Shown: positions 17,436 through 26,911, counted from the stretch's first letter. The stretch: 64,000 nt of DNA from an uncultured Lutibacter sp. (GCF_947493565.1 NZ_CANLRG010000006.1:186001-250000), one strand, 5' to 3'. Program-made: numbers and translations. Notes: a model not told the origin generated them from the sequence alone.

Positions 17436-17443
17436 CAAATGTA
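17436..17443 (-). promoter_or_regulatory. TAnnTTTG -7 box of pyrE, overlapping the Nudix start codon
   Basis: The minus strand reads TACATTTG. It spans the Nudix ATG at 17439 and gives a leftward start near 17429. Confidence 0.5.
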
Positions 17444-18020
17444 TAAAGTTTTTGTGAATGACTGTCCAATATTTTTGACAGAAAATAATAATATTTCAAC
17501 AAACTATAAGAAGGTAAAGTTTAATCTTACTGAAATTAAATCAATTATAAATGATTTATTTCAAAAGAAATTATCAGGTATTTATTTAATATGTGATCAT
17601 TTAGAAAATGATTGGAAACAGTTTCAATCGTTGTTTAAAATTCAAAAAGCCGCAGGAGGAAAGGTGTTAAACATAGAAAATGAAGTGTTGTTTATTTACA
17701 GATTGAATAAATGGGATTTGCCAAAAGGAAAATTAGAAAAAGGCGAATCTATTGAACAATGCGCTATTAGAGAAGTTGAGGAAGAATGTGGAATTTCTAA
17801 GCTTACAATACAAAATCCATTAGAAACTACTTATCACATTTTTGAACGAAAAAATAAGACAATTTTAAAAATTACGTATTGGTTTTTAATGAGAACCAGT
17901 TTTACAGGAGAACTTACCCCTCAAACTGAAGAAGGAATTAAAAAAGTAATTTTTAAAAATAAAGTAGCAGTTAATGCTGCATTACATAATACTTATGAGA
18001 ATATTAAGTTGTTGTTTTAA
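17439..18020 (+). CDS. Nudix hydrolase
   Basis: The 193-residue protein hydrolyses a nucleoside diphosphate linked to another group; the substrate cannot be read from sequence. The Nudix box is complete at about residues 97-119: GKLEKGESIEQCAIREVEEECGI, given here as G-x5-E-x7-R-E-V-x-E-E-x-G-I in outline. The 80 residues before it form an unrelated N-terminal part. I use the ATG at 17439 (MYKVFVND); the longer frame from 17367 would run antisense through pyrE and is not supported. It is divergent from pyrE and its promoter interlocks with that of pyrE. Confidence 0.88.
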   Translation: MYKVFVNDCPIFLTENNNISTNYKKVKFNLTEIKSIINDLFQKKLSGIYLICDHLENDWKQFQSLFKIQKAAGGKVLNIENEVLFIYRLNKWDLPKGKLEKGESIEQCAIREVEEECGISKLTIQNPLETTYHIFERKNKTILKITYWFLMRTSFTGELTPQTEEGIKKVIFKNKVAVNAALHNTYENIKLLF

Positions 18021-18088
18021 GTTGGTTTAAATTACCTTTTTGATTATTAAGTAATAAATAGTTAAAAACTTAGCTAAATTTAATTCAT

Positions 18089-18096
18089 TACCTTTG
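18089..18096 (+). promoter_or_regulatory. TAnnTTTG -7 box of the SulP gene
   Basis: TACCTTTG puts the start near 18103, 16 nt before the ATG at 18119. This argues against the in-frame ATG at 18104. Confidence 0.6.
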
Positions 18097-18118
18097 CCGC
18101 TTTTTGAAAATTAAAATT

Positions 18119-19741
18119 ATGACTGAATTTATTGAGAAAAGAGTATCAAATGTAAGAAATGATGTTTTATCTGGAATAACAGTAGCTTTGGCTTTGGTTC
18201 CAGAGGCTGTAGCGTTTGCATTTGTTGCAGGAGTTGACCCATTAGTTGGTTTATATGCTGCCTTTATGGTGGGTTTAATTACTTCAATTTTTGGTGGTCG
18301 TCCAGGAATGATTTCAGGTGCTACAGGTGCTTTGGCGGTAGTGATGGTAACTTTAGTTTCAGAAGGAAATGCTCTAGGAGAGCCCGGAGAAAATTTAGGT
18401 TTATATTATCTGTTTGCCACAGTTATATTGATGGGAATAATTCAAATTTTAGCAGGTGTTTTAAAGTTAGGTAAATTTGTCCGTTTAATTCCACATCCAG
18501 TAATGATGGGTTTTGTTAATGGTTTAGCTATTGTAATTTTCATTTCTCAATTGGGGATGTTTCAAAAAACAATTGAAGGCGAAAAGACTTGGTTGCAAGG
18601 AAGTCAACTGTATTTAATGATTGGGCTAGTAGCTTTAACAATGTTTATAATGTGGGGATTGCCAAAAATTAGGCAAGCTAAAAAATTACCTGAAGCATTA
18701 ATAGCAATTTTAGTAGTTAGTACCATAGCTATTCTATTAAAATTTGATGTCGCTACTGTAGGTTCTTTTATAAGAGATGGTGGAGGAACAGGATTAAAAG
18801 GAGGCTTTCCAACATTGAAATTAGAAACCTTTTCTAAAATTCCATTTACTTGGGATTCTATTGTTTTCATTTTTCCTTATGCTTTAATTTTAGCAGCTAT
18901 TGGATTGATTGAATCTCTTATGACTCTAAATTTAATTGATGATTTAACCGAAACAAGAGGAAATGGAAATAAAGAGTGTGTAGCACAAGGAAGTGCAAAT
19001 ATAGTTACTGGATTGTTTGGAGGTATGGGAGGTTGTGCCATGATTGGTCAATCAATTATCAATATTAAAGGTGGTGGAAGAGGAAGGCTTTCAGGGATTG
19101 TAGCTGCCGTGATGTTGCTGTTGTTTATTTTATTTGGAGCTGAATATATTGAGCAAATTCCGATTGCGGCTTTGGTTGGAGTAATGTTTATGGTTGTTAT
19201 TGGCACATTTGCTTGGAGTAGTTTTAGAATTATAAATAAAATTCCTAAAACAGATTTATTTGTTCTTATTTTGGTATCAACATTAACTGTGATTTTTGAT
19301 TTAGCGATTGCTGTAATTGCAGGGGTAATTGTTAGTGCATTGGTTTTCTCTTGGGAAAATGCCACAAGAATTAGGGCGCGAAAAAGAATGAAAGATGATG
19401 GTACAAAAATTTATGAAATATGGGGTCCTTTATTTTTCGGATCAATTTCTGCATTTAATGAAAAGTTTGATGTAAAAAATGACCCAGACGTTGTTGAAAT
19501 AGATTTTATTGAATCTCGTGTAAGTGATCATTCAGCATTAGAAGCTATTTTTAATTTGGTTGAAAAATATGAAACAGCTGGCAAAAAAATTCATTTAAAA
19601 CATTTGAGCGAGGAATGTAAAGAATTGTTGTATAAATCCAATCCAAAATTTCAAGAAGTTATTGAAGAAGCAGTTGACGATCCCCGTTACCATTTAGCAG
19701 CAAATCCAGAAAAATTTACAAAAGGACTATTTGAAAAATAA
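18119..19741 (+). CDS. SulP-family anion transporter with STAS domain
   Basis: The 540-residue inner-membrane protein is a SLC26/SulP carrier for sulfate, bicarbonate or similar anions. The transport domain opens with NVRNDVLSGITVALALVPEAVAFA and holds about 12-14 spans, including the GLYAAF segment and a GGMGGCAMIGQSIIN motif near residue 303. The C-terminal 90 residues form a STAS domain (DPDVVEIDFIESRVSDHSALEA). The ion is not determined; in the absence of cys genes nearby, bicarbonate is as likely as sulfate. Its 3' end is 4 nt from the convergent mobA-like gene, with no terminator between. Confidence 0.9.
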   Translation: MTEFIEKRVSNVRNDVLSGITVALALVPEAVAFAFVAGVDPLVGLYAAFMVGLITSIFGGRPGMISGATGALAVVMVTLVSEGNALGEPGENLGLYYLFATVILMGIIQILAGVLKLGKFVRLIPHPVMMGFVNGLAIVIFISQLGMFQKTIEGEKTWLQGSQLYLMIGLVALTMFIMWGLPKIRQAKKLPEALIAILVVSTIAILLKFDVATVGSFIRDGGGTGLKGGFPTLKLETFSKIPFTWDSIVFIFPYALILAAIGLIESLMTLNLIDDLTETRGNGNKECVAQGSANIVTGLFGGMGGCAMIGQSIINIKGGGRGRLSGIVAAVMLLLFILFGAEYIEQIPIAALVGVMFMVVIGTFAWSSFRIINKIPKTDLFVLILVSTLTVIFDLAIAVIAGVIVSALVFSWENATRIRARKRMKDDGTKIYEIWGPLFFGSISAFNEKFDVKNDPDVVEIDFIESRVSDHSALEAIFNLVEKYETAGKKIHLKHLSEECKELLYKSNPKFQEVIEEAVDDPRYHLAANPEKFTKGLFEK

Positions 19742-19745
19742 GTTA

Positions 19746-20378
19746 TTATTTAAGTGTTTTTAAAAAAGAAACCCATTCTTTTTTTGTATTTAAATTTAAA
19801 ATAATTGCCCTATCAGAAACATTTACAATTGTAATTTTGGTAGGGCTTACTTTTTTTAGTTGAAAATCTAATCTAGCGTTTTTATCTTTAGTATTTATAG
19901 TTAAAAAATTATTCCAAATTCGAGAACTTATTTTTATTGGGTGTCCATTTTTGCCTTCAAAATTTGGAAATACAACCTCATTTTTTTCAGAAATAAGTTT
20001 AGCCAACTCTTCTGAATTTAATAGGGGAGTGTCAATTGGGTTTATTAAAATAGTTGTCTGCTTTGGAATAGCTTTTAAAACGGTTTGAAGCGTAGAAAAT
20101 GAACCTAAATCAGGGTTTTTATTGATTACAGTTTTTACGTTTAATCCTTGAAATTCGAAGGTTTTTTTTTGTGCAATTTTAAGCCAAGGAATGGCTGAGA
20201 AATAGTGGTCATAATAATAACCCAGACCTATATATACTTCTTTTATAGAAATTTTTGAAATTCTGTTTAGTTGTTCTAATATCCAAAAAGTTTGTTGATA
20301 TTTTAGTAATCCTTTTGCAACACCCATTCTTTCAGATTTCCCTCCAGCTAATAAAATAAAAGCCTTCTTATTTTCCAT
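19746..20378 (-). CDS. MobA/MocA-like molybdenum cofactor nucleotidyltransferase
   Basis: The 210-residue protein is a nucleotidyltransferase of the MobA/IspD fold. The nucleotide loop FILLAGGKSERMGVAKGLLKY is at residues 8-28, INPIDTPLL (the metal-binding D-x-P) near 117, and NGHPIKISSRIW near 145. Being co-transcribed with xdhC and a molybdenum hydroxylase, it most likely adds CMP or GMP to molybdopterin (MocA-type, as for xanthine-dehydrogenase family enzymes). The start overlaps the xdhC stop by 11 nt. Confidence 0.85.
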   Translation of the reverse strand: MENKKAFILLAGGKSERMGVAKGLLKYQQTFWILEQLNRISKISIKEVYIGLGYYYDHYFSAIPWLKIAQKKTFEFQGLNVKTVINKNPDLGSFSTLQTVLKAIPKQTTILINPIDTPLLNSEELAKLISEKNEVVFPNFEGKNGHPIKISSRIWNNFLTINTKDKNARLDFQLKKVSPTKITIVNVSDRAIILNLNTKKEWVSFLKTLK

Positions 20379-21132
20379 AATGAATTTTTAACAACTCAGC
20401 AGCAACACTAATTGCAATTTCTTTGGGTGAATTTCCTCCTAAGTCTAAACCAATAGGGCAGTTTACAGGTGAAATTCCCGTTTTGAAACTTAATTCATTT
20501 TTAAGCATATTATTAAATTTGTTCTTTTTGGTTTTACTTCCAATTAAACCAATATATTTGGTTTTGCTATCTAGGGCTAGCGCAGTAATTTCAAAATCTA
20601 ATTTATGATCGTGAGTCATAATAACTATATAACAGTTGTCACCCCAATTAACAGTGTGTTTGTATAAGTCAAAATCCACATTAGAAAATGTAATACTTTG
20701 GTCAAGACTTAAAGTTTCTTGCCAATTTTTGCGAATATCTAAAAGCGTAATATTGAATGGCGTGTCTTTTAGAATTTTACATAATTCCACACCAATATGA
20801 CCTGCTCCAAATAAGTACAACTCAGGTTGTTGATTCATAGGTTCTATAATTAATTCAACTTTTCCACCACAGCACTGTTCAAATTCAGGTCCTAATGTAT
20901 ATGAAAATTCTTTAATTTTATTTTCAGTAATAGCAGTAATAGCTTCATCAATTACTTGAAATTCAAGTTTTCCTCCACCAATAGTTCCAAAAATATCTTT
21001 TTTTTCTGTTACAATCATTTTAGATGCAACTTTACAAGGAGCTGATCCTAAAATTTTTGTTACAGTAACCAGTGCAATAGGTTGTTTTTTATGTTTAAAT
21101 TCAGAAAGTAATTCAATCCAATTGTTATTCAT
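20368..21132 (-). CDS. XdhC-family molybdenum cofactor maturation protein
   Basis: XdhC proteins bind the molybdenum cofactor, promote its sulfuration and hand it to the hydroxylase. The 254 residues show both family domains: the N-terminal XdhC part with TIGGGKLEFQVIDEAI and QCCGGKVELIIEP, and the C-terminal Rossmann part with LFGAGHIGVELCKIL near residue 111, VIMTHDHKLDF and YIGLIGSKTKKNKF. The final NCPIGLDLGGNSPKEIAISVAAEL is the standard family ending. It follows the large hydroxylase subunit in the operon and precedes the nucleotidyltransferase gene. Confidence 0.93.
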   Translation of the reverse strand: MNNNWIELLSEFKHKKQPIALVTVTKILGSAPCKVASKMIVTEKKDIFGTIGGGKLEFQVIDEAITAITENKIKEFSYTLGPEFEQCCGGKVELIIEPMNQQPELYLFGAGHIGVELCKILKDTPFNITLLDIRKNWQETLSLDQSITFSNVDFDLYKHTVNWGDNCYIVIMTHDHKLDFEITALALDSKTKYIGLIGSKTKKNKFNNMLKNELSFKTGISPVNCPIGLDLGGNSPKEIAISVAAELLKIHYGK

Positions 21133-21165
21133 TAAGGTTTTAATTAATGTGTATGTTTTATGTAA

Positions 21166-23358
21166 TTAGACCAAATCATAATCAGCTAAAGGTAAGTTAT
21201 AACAGCGTTTCCCTGTAAGTTTATAAATGGCATTTATAATTGCTGGAGCAATTACAGGCACACCAGGTTCACCAACACCTGTCGGTTTTTCAGAACTATC
21301 TACAATTTCAACATGAACCTTAGGAATTTCATTCATTCGAATCATTTTATAATCGTTATAATTATTTTGCTCGATAGCTCCATTTTTAGCTGTTATTTTA
21401 CCATAATAAGCTAAAGACATTCCAAAAATGGCAGCTCCTTCCATCTGAGAGGTGATAGTATTTTTATTAACTGCAGTTCCGCAATCTATAGCGGTATATA
21501 CATTATGAACTTTAACTTTATTGTTTTTCATTGAAACTTCTACAACGGAAGCAACATACGAATAAAAGCTATAATGTACTGCTAATCCATAAGCATGACC
21601 TTCGGGTAATTCTTTTCCCCATTCAGCATTTTTTGCGGCAATTTTCAAAACATTTTTTAAACGAGCAGTGTCATATTTTATAGGATCTTGAGTGTCTTCA
21701 ATTCGGTTTTTACCAATTAAATTTAATCGAAACTCTAAAGGATCTTTGTTAGCAGCATAAGCTAATTCATCAGCAAATACATTGATTGAAAAACCGTGAG
21801 GAATATTGATAACTGAACGCAGCCATCCAATACGAACATGAGCTGGGGCTTGTCCAATTTCAACTTTTAAATTATCAATTTCAAAAGGAACATTTGCAGC
21901 GCTTGAAATTTCAAAACCAGCAGCATAACCTACTCCAGGTTGAAATGTTGAAACAATAGAAGGCAATGCAAATCGATGTAGCCAGCCAGTTACTTTGCCA
22001 TTTTTATCTAATGAAGCTTTCATATATTGAGCACTGGTGGTATGATAATAACCATGCTTGATATCGTCTTCACGAGTCCAAACAACTTGAACAGGTGCAT
22101 TTAAGGCTTTGGAGGCTATTACTGCTTCAACAATGTAATCTGGTTTAGACTTTCTTCCAAATCCACCTCCTAAAAAGGTAACATTAATGGTTACTTTATC
22201 TTCTGTAGTTTCTAAATAATCTGTGATTTCTTTTCTTGTTGATTGTGGTGCTTGAGTTGGAGCCCAAACTTCACAAGTATCGCCTTGTACCCAAGCAACT
22301 GCATTTGGAACTTCCATTGGAGCATGTGCTAAGTGTGGTAATTGAAAAGTGCTTTCAATGGTTTTGTGAGCATTTTTAAAAGCATTATTTATATTTCCTT
22401 GATTTTTTCCAACTTTACCTTCTTTGTGAACATTTTGGGTAATTTGATTCATGTATTTTTCAGAATCATATTGTTGGTTTTCACCAAAATCCCACTCAAT
22501 TTTTAAAGCTTCTTTACCTTTAAAAGCGGCCCAAGTATTTGTGGCTATTACCGCAACACCTCCAAGGGCACCAAAAGGTTTTTCAATTCGAGGGATTTCA
22601 ATTACATCTTCTACACCAGAAACTTTTAAAGCAGCTGATTTATCAAACGATTTTACTTTTCCAAAAGTAACAGGGCAACGTGCAATAGCAACAAATTTCA
22701 TGTGGGGCAAACGTTTATCAAGCCCAAAAATAGCACTGCCATTTGCGTATGCTTTAACATCAACTCCTTTTAAATGTTTGCCAATATATTTAAAATTTTT
22801 AGGATTCTTATAAGTTAAACTTTCATCTGAAGGAATTTCAAGAGTTTTTGCAATTTCAACTAAATCTCCAAAACCAATTTTTTTTCCACTTGTATGTATT
22901 ATGAAATGATTCTCTGCAGAACATTCAACTTCTGGAACTTGCCATTTTTGTGCAGCAGCACTAATTAACATTGCTTTTGCAATTGCTCCCATTTTTCTCA
23001 TAGGCTCATATAAATAACGAATGCTTCTTGAACCATCGGTATTTTGATCGCCATATTTTTTATCTCCAACGGCTTGTTGAACTTTAATTTTAGACCAATC
23101 AGCTTCCATTTCATCTGCAATTACCGATGGTAATGAAGTTCTAACTCCGTTGCCCATTTCAGAACGAGAGGCAATTAAAACAACACTTCCATCAGAATTT
23201 ATTTGAACAAATAAATTTGGATTAAAATTGATTAAATTTTCTGGAGTTTTTTCTTTGTCAGAAAATACAGAAGTGTTACAAGCTAGTATTAATCCGCCAG
23301 AGGCTAAACCAATACTTTTAACAAAACTTCTTCGACTTACATTTTTTATAGGTTTCAT
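21166..23358 (-). CDS. Molybdenum-binding subunit of an aldehyde / isoquinoline-type oxidoreductase
   Basis: The 730-residue subunit holds the molybdopterin-cytosine-dinucleotide site of a xanthine-dehydrogenase family enzyme, resembling IorB. The N-terminus has a twin-arginine signal, VSRRSFVKSIGLASGG, followed by LILAC, which could also be a lipobox, so the enzyme is probably exported folded. RSEMGNGVRTSLP is near residue 65, NVTFLGGGFGRKSKPD near 392, and the catalytic glutamate lies in TGVGEPGVPVIAPAI near the C-terminus. The substrate is unknown. The 2Fe-2S subunit lies 2 nt upstream, and two maturation genes follow. Confidence 0.9.
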   Translation of the reverse strand: MKPIKNVSRRSFVKSIGLASGGLILACNTSVFSDKEKTPENLINFNPNLFVQINSDGSVVLIASRSEMGNGVRTSLPSVIADEMEADWSKIKVQQAVGDKKYGDQNTDGSRSIRYLYEPMRKMGAIAKAMLISAAAQKWQVPEVECSAENHFIIHTSGKKIGFGDLVEIAKTLEIPSDESLTYKNPKNFKYIGKHLKGVDVKAYANGSAIFGLDKRLPHMKFVAIARCPVTFGKVKSFDKSAALKVSGVEDVIEIPRIEKPFGALGGVAVIATNTWAAFKGKEALKIEWDFGENQQYDSEKYMNQITQNVHKEGKVGKNQGNINNAFKNAHKTIESTFQLPHLAHAPMEVPNAVAWVQGDTCEVWAPTQAPQSTRKEITDYLETTEDKVTINVTFLGGGFGRKSKPDYIVEAVIASKALNAPVQVVWTREDDIKHGYYHTTSAQYMKASLDKNGKVTGWLHRFALPSIVSTFQPGVGYAAGFEISSAANVPFEIDNLKVEIGQAPAHVRIGWLRSVINIPHGFSINVFADELAYAANKDPLEFRLNLIGKNRIEDTQDPIKYDTARLKNVLKIAAKNAEWGKELPEGHAYGLAVHYSFYSYVASVVEVSMKNNKVKVHNVYTAIDCGTAVNKNTITSQMEGAAIFGMSLAYYGKITAKNGAIEQNNYNDYKMIRMNEIPKVHVEIVDSSEKPTGVGEPGVPVIAPAIINAIYKLTGKRCYNLPLADYDLV

Positions 23359-23360
23359 AA

Positions 23361-23819
23361 TTAGTTTTGTTTTTTAAGTTCAACTGTTCTGTGAATTGCT
23401 TTTTTTATGCGTTGATAGGTTCCGCATCTGCAGATATTTCCAATCATCGCTTCATCAATTTCATCATCAGTCGGATTGTCATTTTTATCAAGTAAAGCCG
23501 TTGCAGCTATTAATTGTCCTGGTTGGCAAAATCCACATTGAGGTACGTTTAATTCTCCCCAAGATTCTTGTAGTAATTGTAAGTTTTTTGATTCACCTTC
23601 AATAGTTGTAATATTTTGACCTTCAGCTACTGATACTGGAATCATACAAGATTGTACAGGAGAGTTGTTTAATAAAACTTTGCAAGACCCACAAACTCCA
23701 ATACCACAACCATATTTTGTTCCTGTAAGTCCAATAATATCTCTAATTGCCCATAGTAAAGGCATTTCTGGAGAAACATCGATTTGGTGTTTTTCTCCAT
23801 TTATTTGAAGTGTGATCAT
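23361..23819 (-). CDS. 2Fe-2S subunit of the molybdenum hydroxylase
   Basis: The 152-residue protein resembles IorA and carries two [2Fe-2S] clusters that pass electrons away from the molybdenum site. The plant-type cluster is in KYGCGIGVCGSCKVLL (residues about 36-51) with a further cysteine in PVQSC. The second cluster is in QCGFCQPGQ (about 94-102) and GNICRCGTYQRI (about 126-137). It lacks a signal peptide and would be carried out by the twin-arginine signal of its partner. No gene for a third FAD subunit is present, so a c-type cytochrome or other acceptor is probable. Confidence 0.93.
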   Translation of the reverse strand: MITLQINGEKHQIDVSPEMPLLWAIRDIIGLTGTKYGCGIGVCGSCKVLLNNSPVQSCMIPVSVAEGQNITTIEGESKNLQLLQESWGELNVPQCGFCQPGQLIAATALLDKNDNPTDDEIDEAMIGNICRCGTYQRIKKAIHRTVELKKQN

Positions 23820-23933
23820 TTTATAAATTTAGTAGTTTAGTTTGAAACAACAAGATAAGAATATTTTTTGAAATTTATTAAGGAAGAAGTTGTTTAACAA
23901 GATTTTAACGGGCAATTGTAGGTGTTTATAGCT

Positions 23934-24509
23934 TTAAAGGTTAATCTTTTTTACTTCTCCAGGAATCATATTTTGTAGTTTAATATGTCCTATTCTTACT
24001 CGTACTAATCTCAGTGTTGGGAAACCAACAGCAGCAGTCATTTTTCGTACTTGTCTAAATTTGCCCTCCGTAATTGTAATCGAAATCCAGCTTGTTGGAC
24101 CGTGCCTATCATCTCTAATTTTTTTATTCCTTTTTGGTAAAACAGGGTGTTCATTTAATTTAGAAACTTCACAGGGATTGGTTAAGTATTTTTTGCCTTC
24201 AACACTAATTTCAACTCCTTTTTTTAGCATTTCAATAGCTTTAGAAGTTATGTTGCCATCTACTTGTGCCAAGTATTCTTTTTCTATTTTACGACTCCTA
24301 ATAAATTCACTGGTTTTTCCATTTGTGGTAAGTAGTAGTAACCCTTCTGATGGCTCATCCAATCTGCCAATTGCCATAATATTTTTTGGAAATGTATAAA
24401 ATTCTCCTAACAACTTCTTTTTGTTTTTACTTACATCATTATTTGTAAATTGACTTAAATAGCCGTCAGGTTTATACATTGCAAAATGTTGATGTTTAAA
24501 CTTGTCCAT
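23934..24509 (-). CDS. RsuA/RluE-type pseudouridine synthase
   Basis: The 191-residue enzyme isomerises a uridine in ribosomal RNA. The catalytic aspartate is in AIGRLDEPSEGLLLLTTNG near residue 50, and GPTSWISITITEGKFRQVRKMTAAVGFP is the conserved later block. There is no N-terminal S4 domain, and the length is close to RluE (23S rRNA), though the exact site cannot be read. Its start lies 14 nt inside the end of topB, so the two are translated from one mRNA. Confidence 0.9.
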   Translation of the reverse strand: MDKFKHQHFAMYKPDGYLSQFTNNDVSKNKKKLLGEFYTFPKNIMAIGRLDEPSEGLLLLTTNGKTSEFIRSRKIEKEYLAQVDGNITSKAIEMLKKGVEISVEGKKYLTNPCEVSKLNEHPVLPKRNKKIRDDRHGPTSWISITITEGKFRQVRKMTAAVGFPTLRLVRVRIGHIKLQNMIPGEVKKINL

Positions 24510-26784
24510 TTATAATTTGTAATACTAATTCTTTGGTAATTTTAGAGCCTGCAGCTTTTTTTTTGATGTCTTCAAAGCTAAAAAGAAAGTTGCAACCTTT
24601 TTTGTAATTACTACAACCATAAGCCGATTTTCCTTTCAATATTGTTCCTGTTTGACATTTTGGACAAGTTAGAGTGTCTGTTTTTTTTATCGTTTTCTTT
24701 TGTTCTAATTTAAGATTGAAGTTTTCATCAAAACGAATTAATCCATCAACGTTTCCTTCTTCAGTTTTAAAGCCTTTTAAATTAACAGTACATCCTTTTT
24801 GAATTAATCTAATGTATTGTTTTTCAGATATTTTTTTACCTAAATAATTAAAAGGAAGTTTTAAATTACATCCATTTTTGTAGTTGCTACAACCAAAAGC
24901 TGTAGAACCTTTTAAAATAGTTCCGGTAGTACATTTTGGGCAATTTTCAATAGTGATTCCTTTTTTCTTTTTAAGTTCTTTAGCCGAATTTTTATTATTT
25001 TTAGATGAGGTAGTAGCTGAAATATTTGCTCTAATAGTTTCTGAACGAACTTCATATACTAAATGGTCTACCATTTTTTTCATGTTTTTTATAAAAGTTC
25101 CAGCGTTAAAAGTTCCTTGTTCAATTTCTTTTAATCTTTTTTCCCATCTTCCTGTTAACTCGGCAGATTTTAATAATTCATTTTGAATAATATCAATTAA
25201 TTGAATACCAGTAATTGTAGGTAAAATTTGTTTTTTGTTTCTAATAATGTATTTGCGTTTAAAAAGTGTTTCAATAATGTTTGCTCGGGTAGATGGACGT
25301 CCAATACCATTTTCTTTCATTAGTTCTCTCATTTCATCATCATCCACTTGTTTACCAGCAGTTTCCATAGCTCTTAAAAGAGTTGCTTCAGAAAAATGCT
25401 TAGGTGGCTTTGTTTCTTTTTCTAAAAAAGAAGGTTCATGATGTCCTTTTTCACCTTTGGTGAAAGTAGGAAGAATTCCAGATTCTTTTTTAGTATTTTC
25501 AGCTGTTTCAAAAACAATTCTCCAACCTTTTTTTACAATTTCTTTTCCAGTAGTTTTAAAAGTAACTTCAGCAGCTTGTCCTATTACAGCAGTGTTTGCA
25601 ACTTTACAATCTTCATAAAAAACAGCAATAAAACGTTTGGTAATAATATCATATACTTGTTGTTGATTATATTGTAAATTAATTTGCACTCCAGTTGGGA
25701 TAATTGCGTGATGATCGGTTACTTTTTTATCATCAAAAACTTTCGAAGATTTTCTAATTTTCTGGTTTAATAAAGGTTGAATTAGAGAACTGTAGTTGGT
25801 TAAATTTTTTAAAATTCCTAGAACCTTTGGATACAAATCATTTGGTAAAAAAGTGGTATCTACTCTTGGGTAGGTAACTACTTTTTGTTCGTATAATTTT
25901 TGAACAATTTTTAAGGTTTCATCTGCTGAAAATCCAAATTTATTATTACAATATACTTGTAATCCTGTTAAATCAAATAATTTTGGTGCATATTCTTTTC
26001 CAGCTTTTTTGGTTATTGAAACAATTTCAAAGTCACTTTCTTTTACTTTATTGGCTAAAACTTCTCCATCTCTCTTCTTTAAAAATCGACCCTCTTCACA
26101 GTTAAATAGTGTTTCTCTGTATAAGGTTTGAAGTTCCCAATAAGGCTGCGGCTTAAAATTTTCAATTTCTTTAAATCTATTGACAACCATGGCTAAAGTT
26201 GGGGTTTGTACTCTGCCAACCGACAGCACTTGTTTGTAACCACCATGTTTTACCGTGTATAATCGGGTAGCATTCATTCCTAATAACCAATCTCCAATGG
26301 CTCTAGAAAATCCGGCATAGTATAAATTATCATAATTTTTGGAAGGTTTCAAATTTTCAAACCCTTCTTTAATGGCTTCAGTAGTTAATGATGAAATCCA
26401 TAAGCGTTGAACTTCTCCTTTATAATTAGCCTGATTAATAACCCAACGTTGAATAAGTTCTCCTTCTTGCCCAGCATCACCACAATTTATAATAACTTCA
26501 GCTTTATCAAATAAACTTTTAACAATGTTAAATTGTTTTTTGATACCATCATTTGTAACTACTTTGGTTTCAAACTTTTCAGGGAGCATTGGTAAATTAT
26601 TCAAATCCCAACTTTTCCAATGTGGTTTATAATCATTCGGTTCAAAAAGTGTGCATAAATGCCCAAAAGTATAAGTTACAGCATAACCATTGCCTTCAAA
26701 ATAACCTTCGCGTTTGGTATTGGCTCCTAATACAGAAGCTATTTCTCTTGCTACGCTTGGTTTTTCAGCTATACAAACTTTCAT
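24496..26784 (-). CDS. topB: DNA topoisomerase III (type IA)
   Basis: The 762-residue enzyme relaxes negative supercoils and unlinks DNA strands through a covalent tyrosine bond. The TOPRIM start MKVCIAEKPSVAREIASVLGA and the GDAGQEGELIQRW acidic motif are intact. The active-site tyrosine is in VVTYPRVDTTFLP near residue 306. After the catalytic core come two nearly identical four-cysteine modules, CPKCTTGTILKGSTAFGCSN and CPKCQTGTILKGKSAYGCSN, about 85 residues apart, typical of C-terminal zinc-type domains. Such topB genes are also common on Bacteroidota mobile elements, but nothing around it looks mobile. Confidence 0.95.
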   Translation of the reverse strand: MKVCIAEKPSVAREIASVLGANTKREGYFEGNGYAVTYTFGHLCTLFEPNDYKPHWKSWDLNNLPMLPEKFETKVVTNDGIKKQFNIVKSLFDKAEVIINCGDAGQEGELIQRWVINQANYKGEVQRLWISSLTTEAIKEGFENLKPSKNYDNLYYAGFSRAIGDWLLGMNATRLYTVKHGGYKQVLSVGRVQTPTLAMVVNRFKEIENFKPQPYWELQTLYRETLFNCEEGRFLKKRDGEVLANKVKESDFEIVSITKKAGKEYAPKLFDLTGLQVYCNNKFGFSADETLKIVQKLYEQKVVTYPRVDTTFLPNDLYPKVLGILKNLTNYSSLIQPLLNQKIRKSSKVFDDKKVTDHHAIIPTGVQINLQYNQQQVYDIITKRFIAVFYEDCKVANTAVIGQAAEVTFKTTGKEIVKKGWRIVFETAENTKKESGILPTFTKGEKGHHEPSFLEKETKPPKHFSEATLLRAMETAGKQVDDDEMRELMKENGIGRPSTRANIIETLFKRKYIIRNKKQILPTITGIQLIDIIQNELLKSAELTGRWEKRLKEIEQGTFNAGTFIKNMKKMVDHLVYEVRSETIRANISATTSSKNNKNSAKELKKKKGITIENCPKCTTGTILKGSTAFGCSNYKNGCNLKLPFNYLGKKISEKQYIRLIQKGCTVNLKGFKTEEGNVDGLIRFDENFNLKLEQKKTIKKTDTLTCPKCQTGTILKGKSAYGCSNYKKGCNFLFSFEDIKKKAAGSKITKELVLQIINGQV

Positions 26785-26883
26785 TTATTTTCTTTTTTTG
26801 AAGTGTTCAAATTACGTAATTTTAGGTGAATTTTAAAAGAGAATCAAGTTTTGGTTTTTTATTTTTATTAGCATTTATTAAAG

Positions 26884-26891
26884 TACCTTTG
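26884..26891 (+). promoter_or_regulatory. TAnnTTTG -7 box of the unknown gene at 26912
   Basis: TACCTTTG gives a start near 26898, 14 nt before the ATG at 26912. A second match (26898-26905) is too close to the ATG to be used. Confidence 0.55.
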
Positions 26892-26911
26892 TAAATATAA
26901 ATTTGATAATT

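Noticed and set aside
17367-17438. Longer N-terminus for the Nudix protein
   Set aside because: The added 24 residues are the reverse strand of the pyrE start, and the promoter position supports a start at 17439.
24496-26784. topB as a sign of an integrated mobile element
   Set aside because: No integrase, relaxase, tra gene or repeat lies nearby, and neighbours are ordinary chromosomal genes.
26898-26905. Second exact -7 box (TAAATTTG) before the gene at 26912
   Set aside because: It would place the transcription start at or inside the start codon; the box at 26884 fits better.
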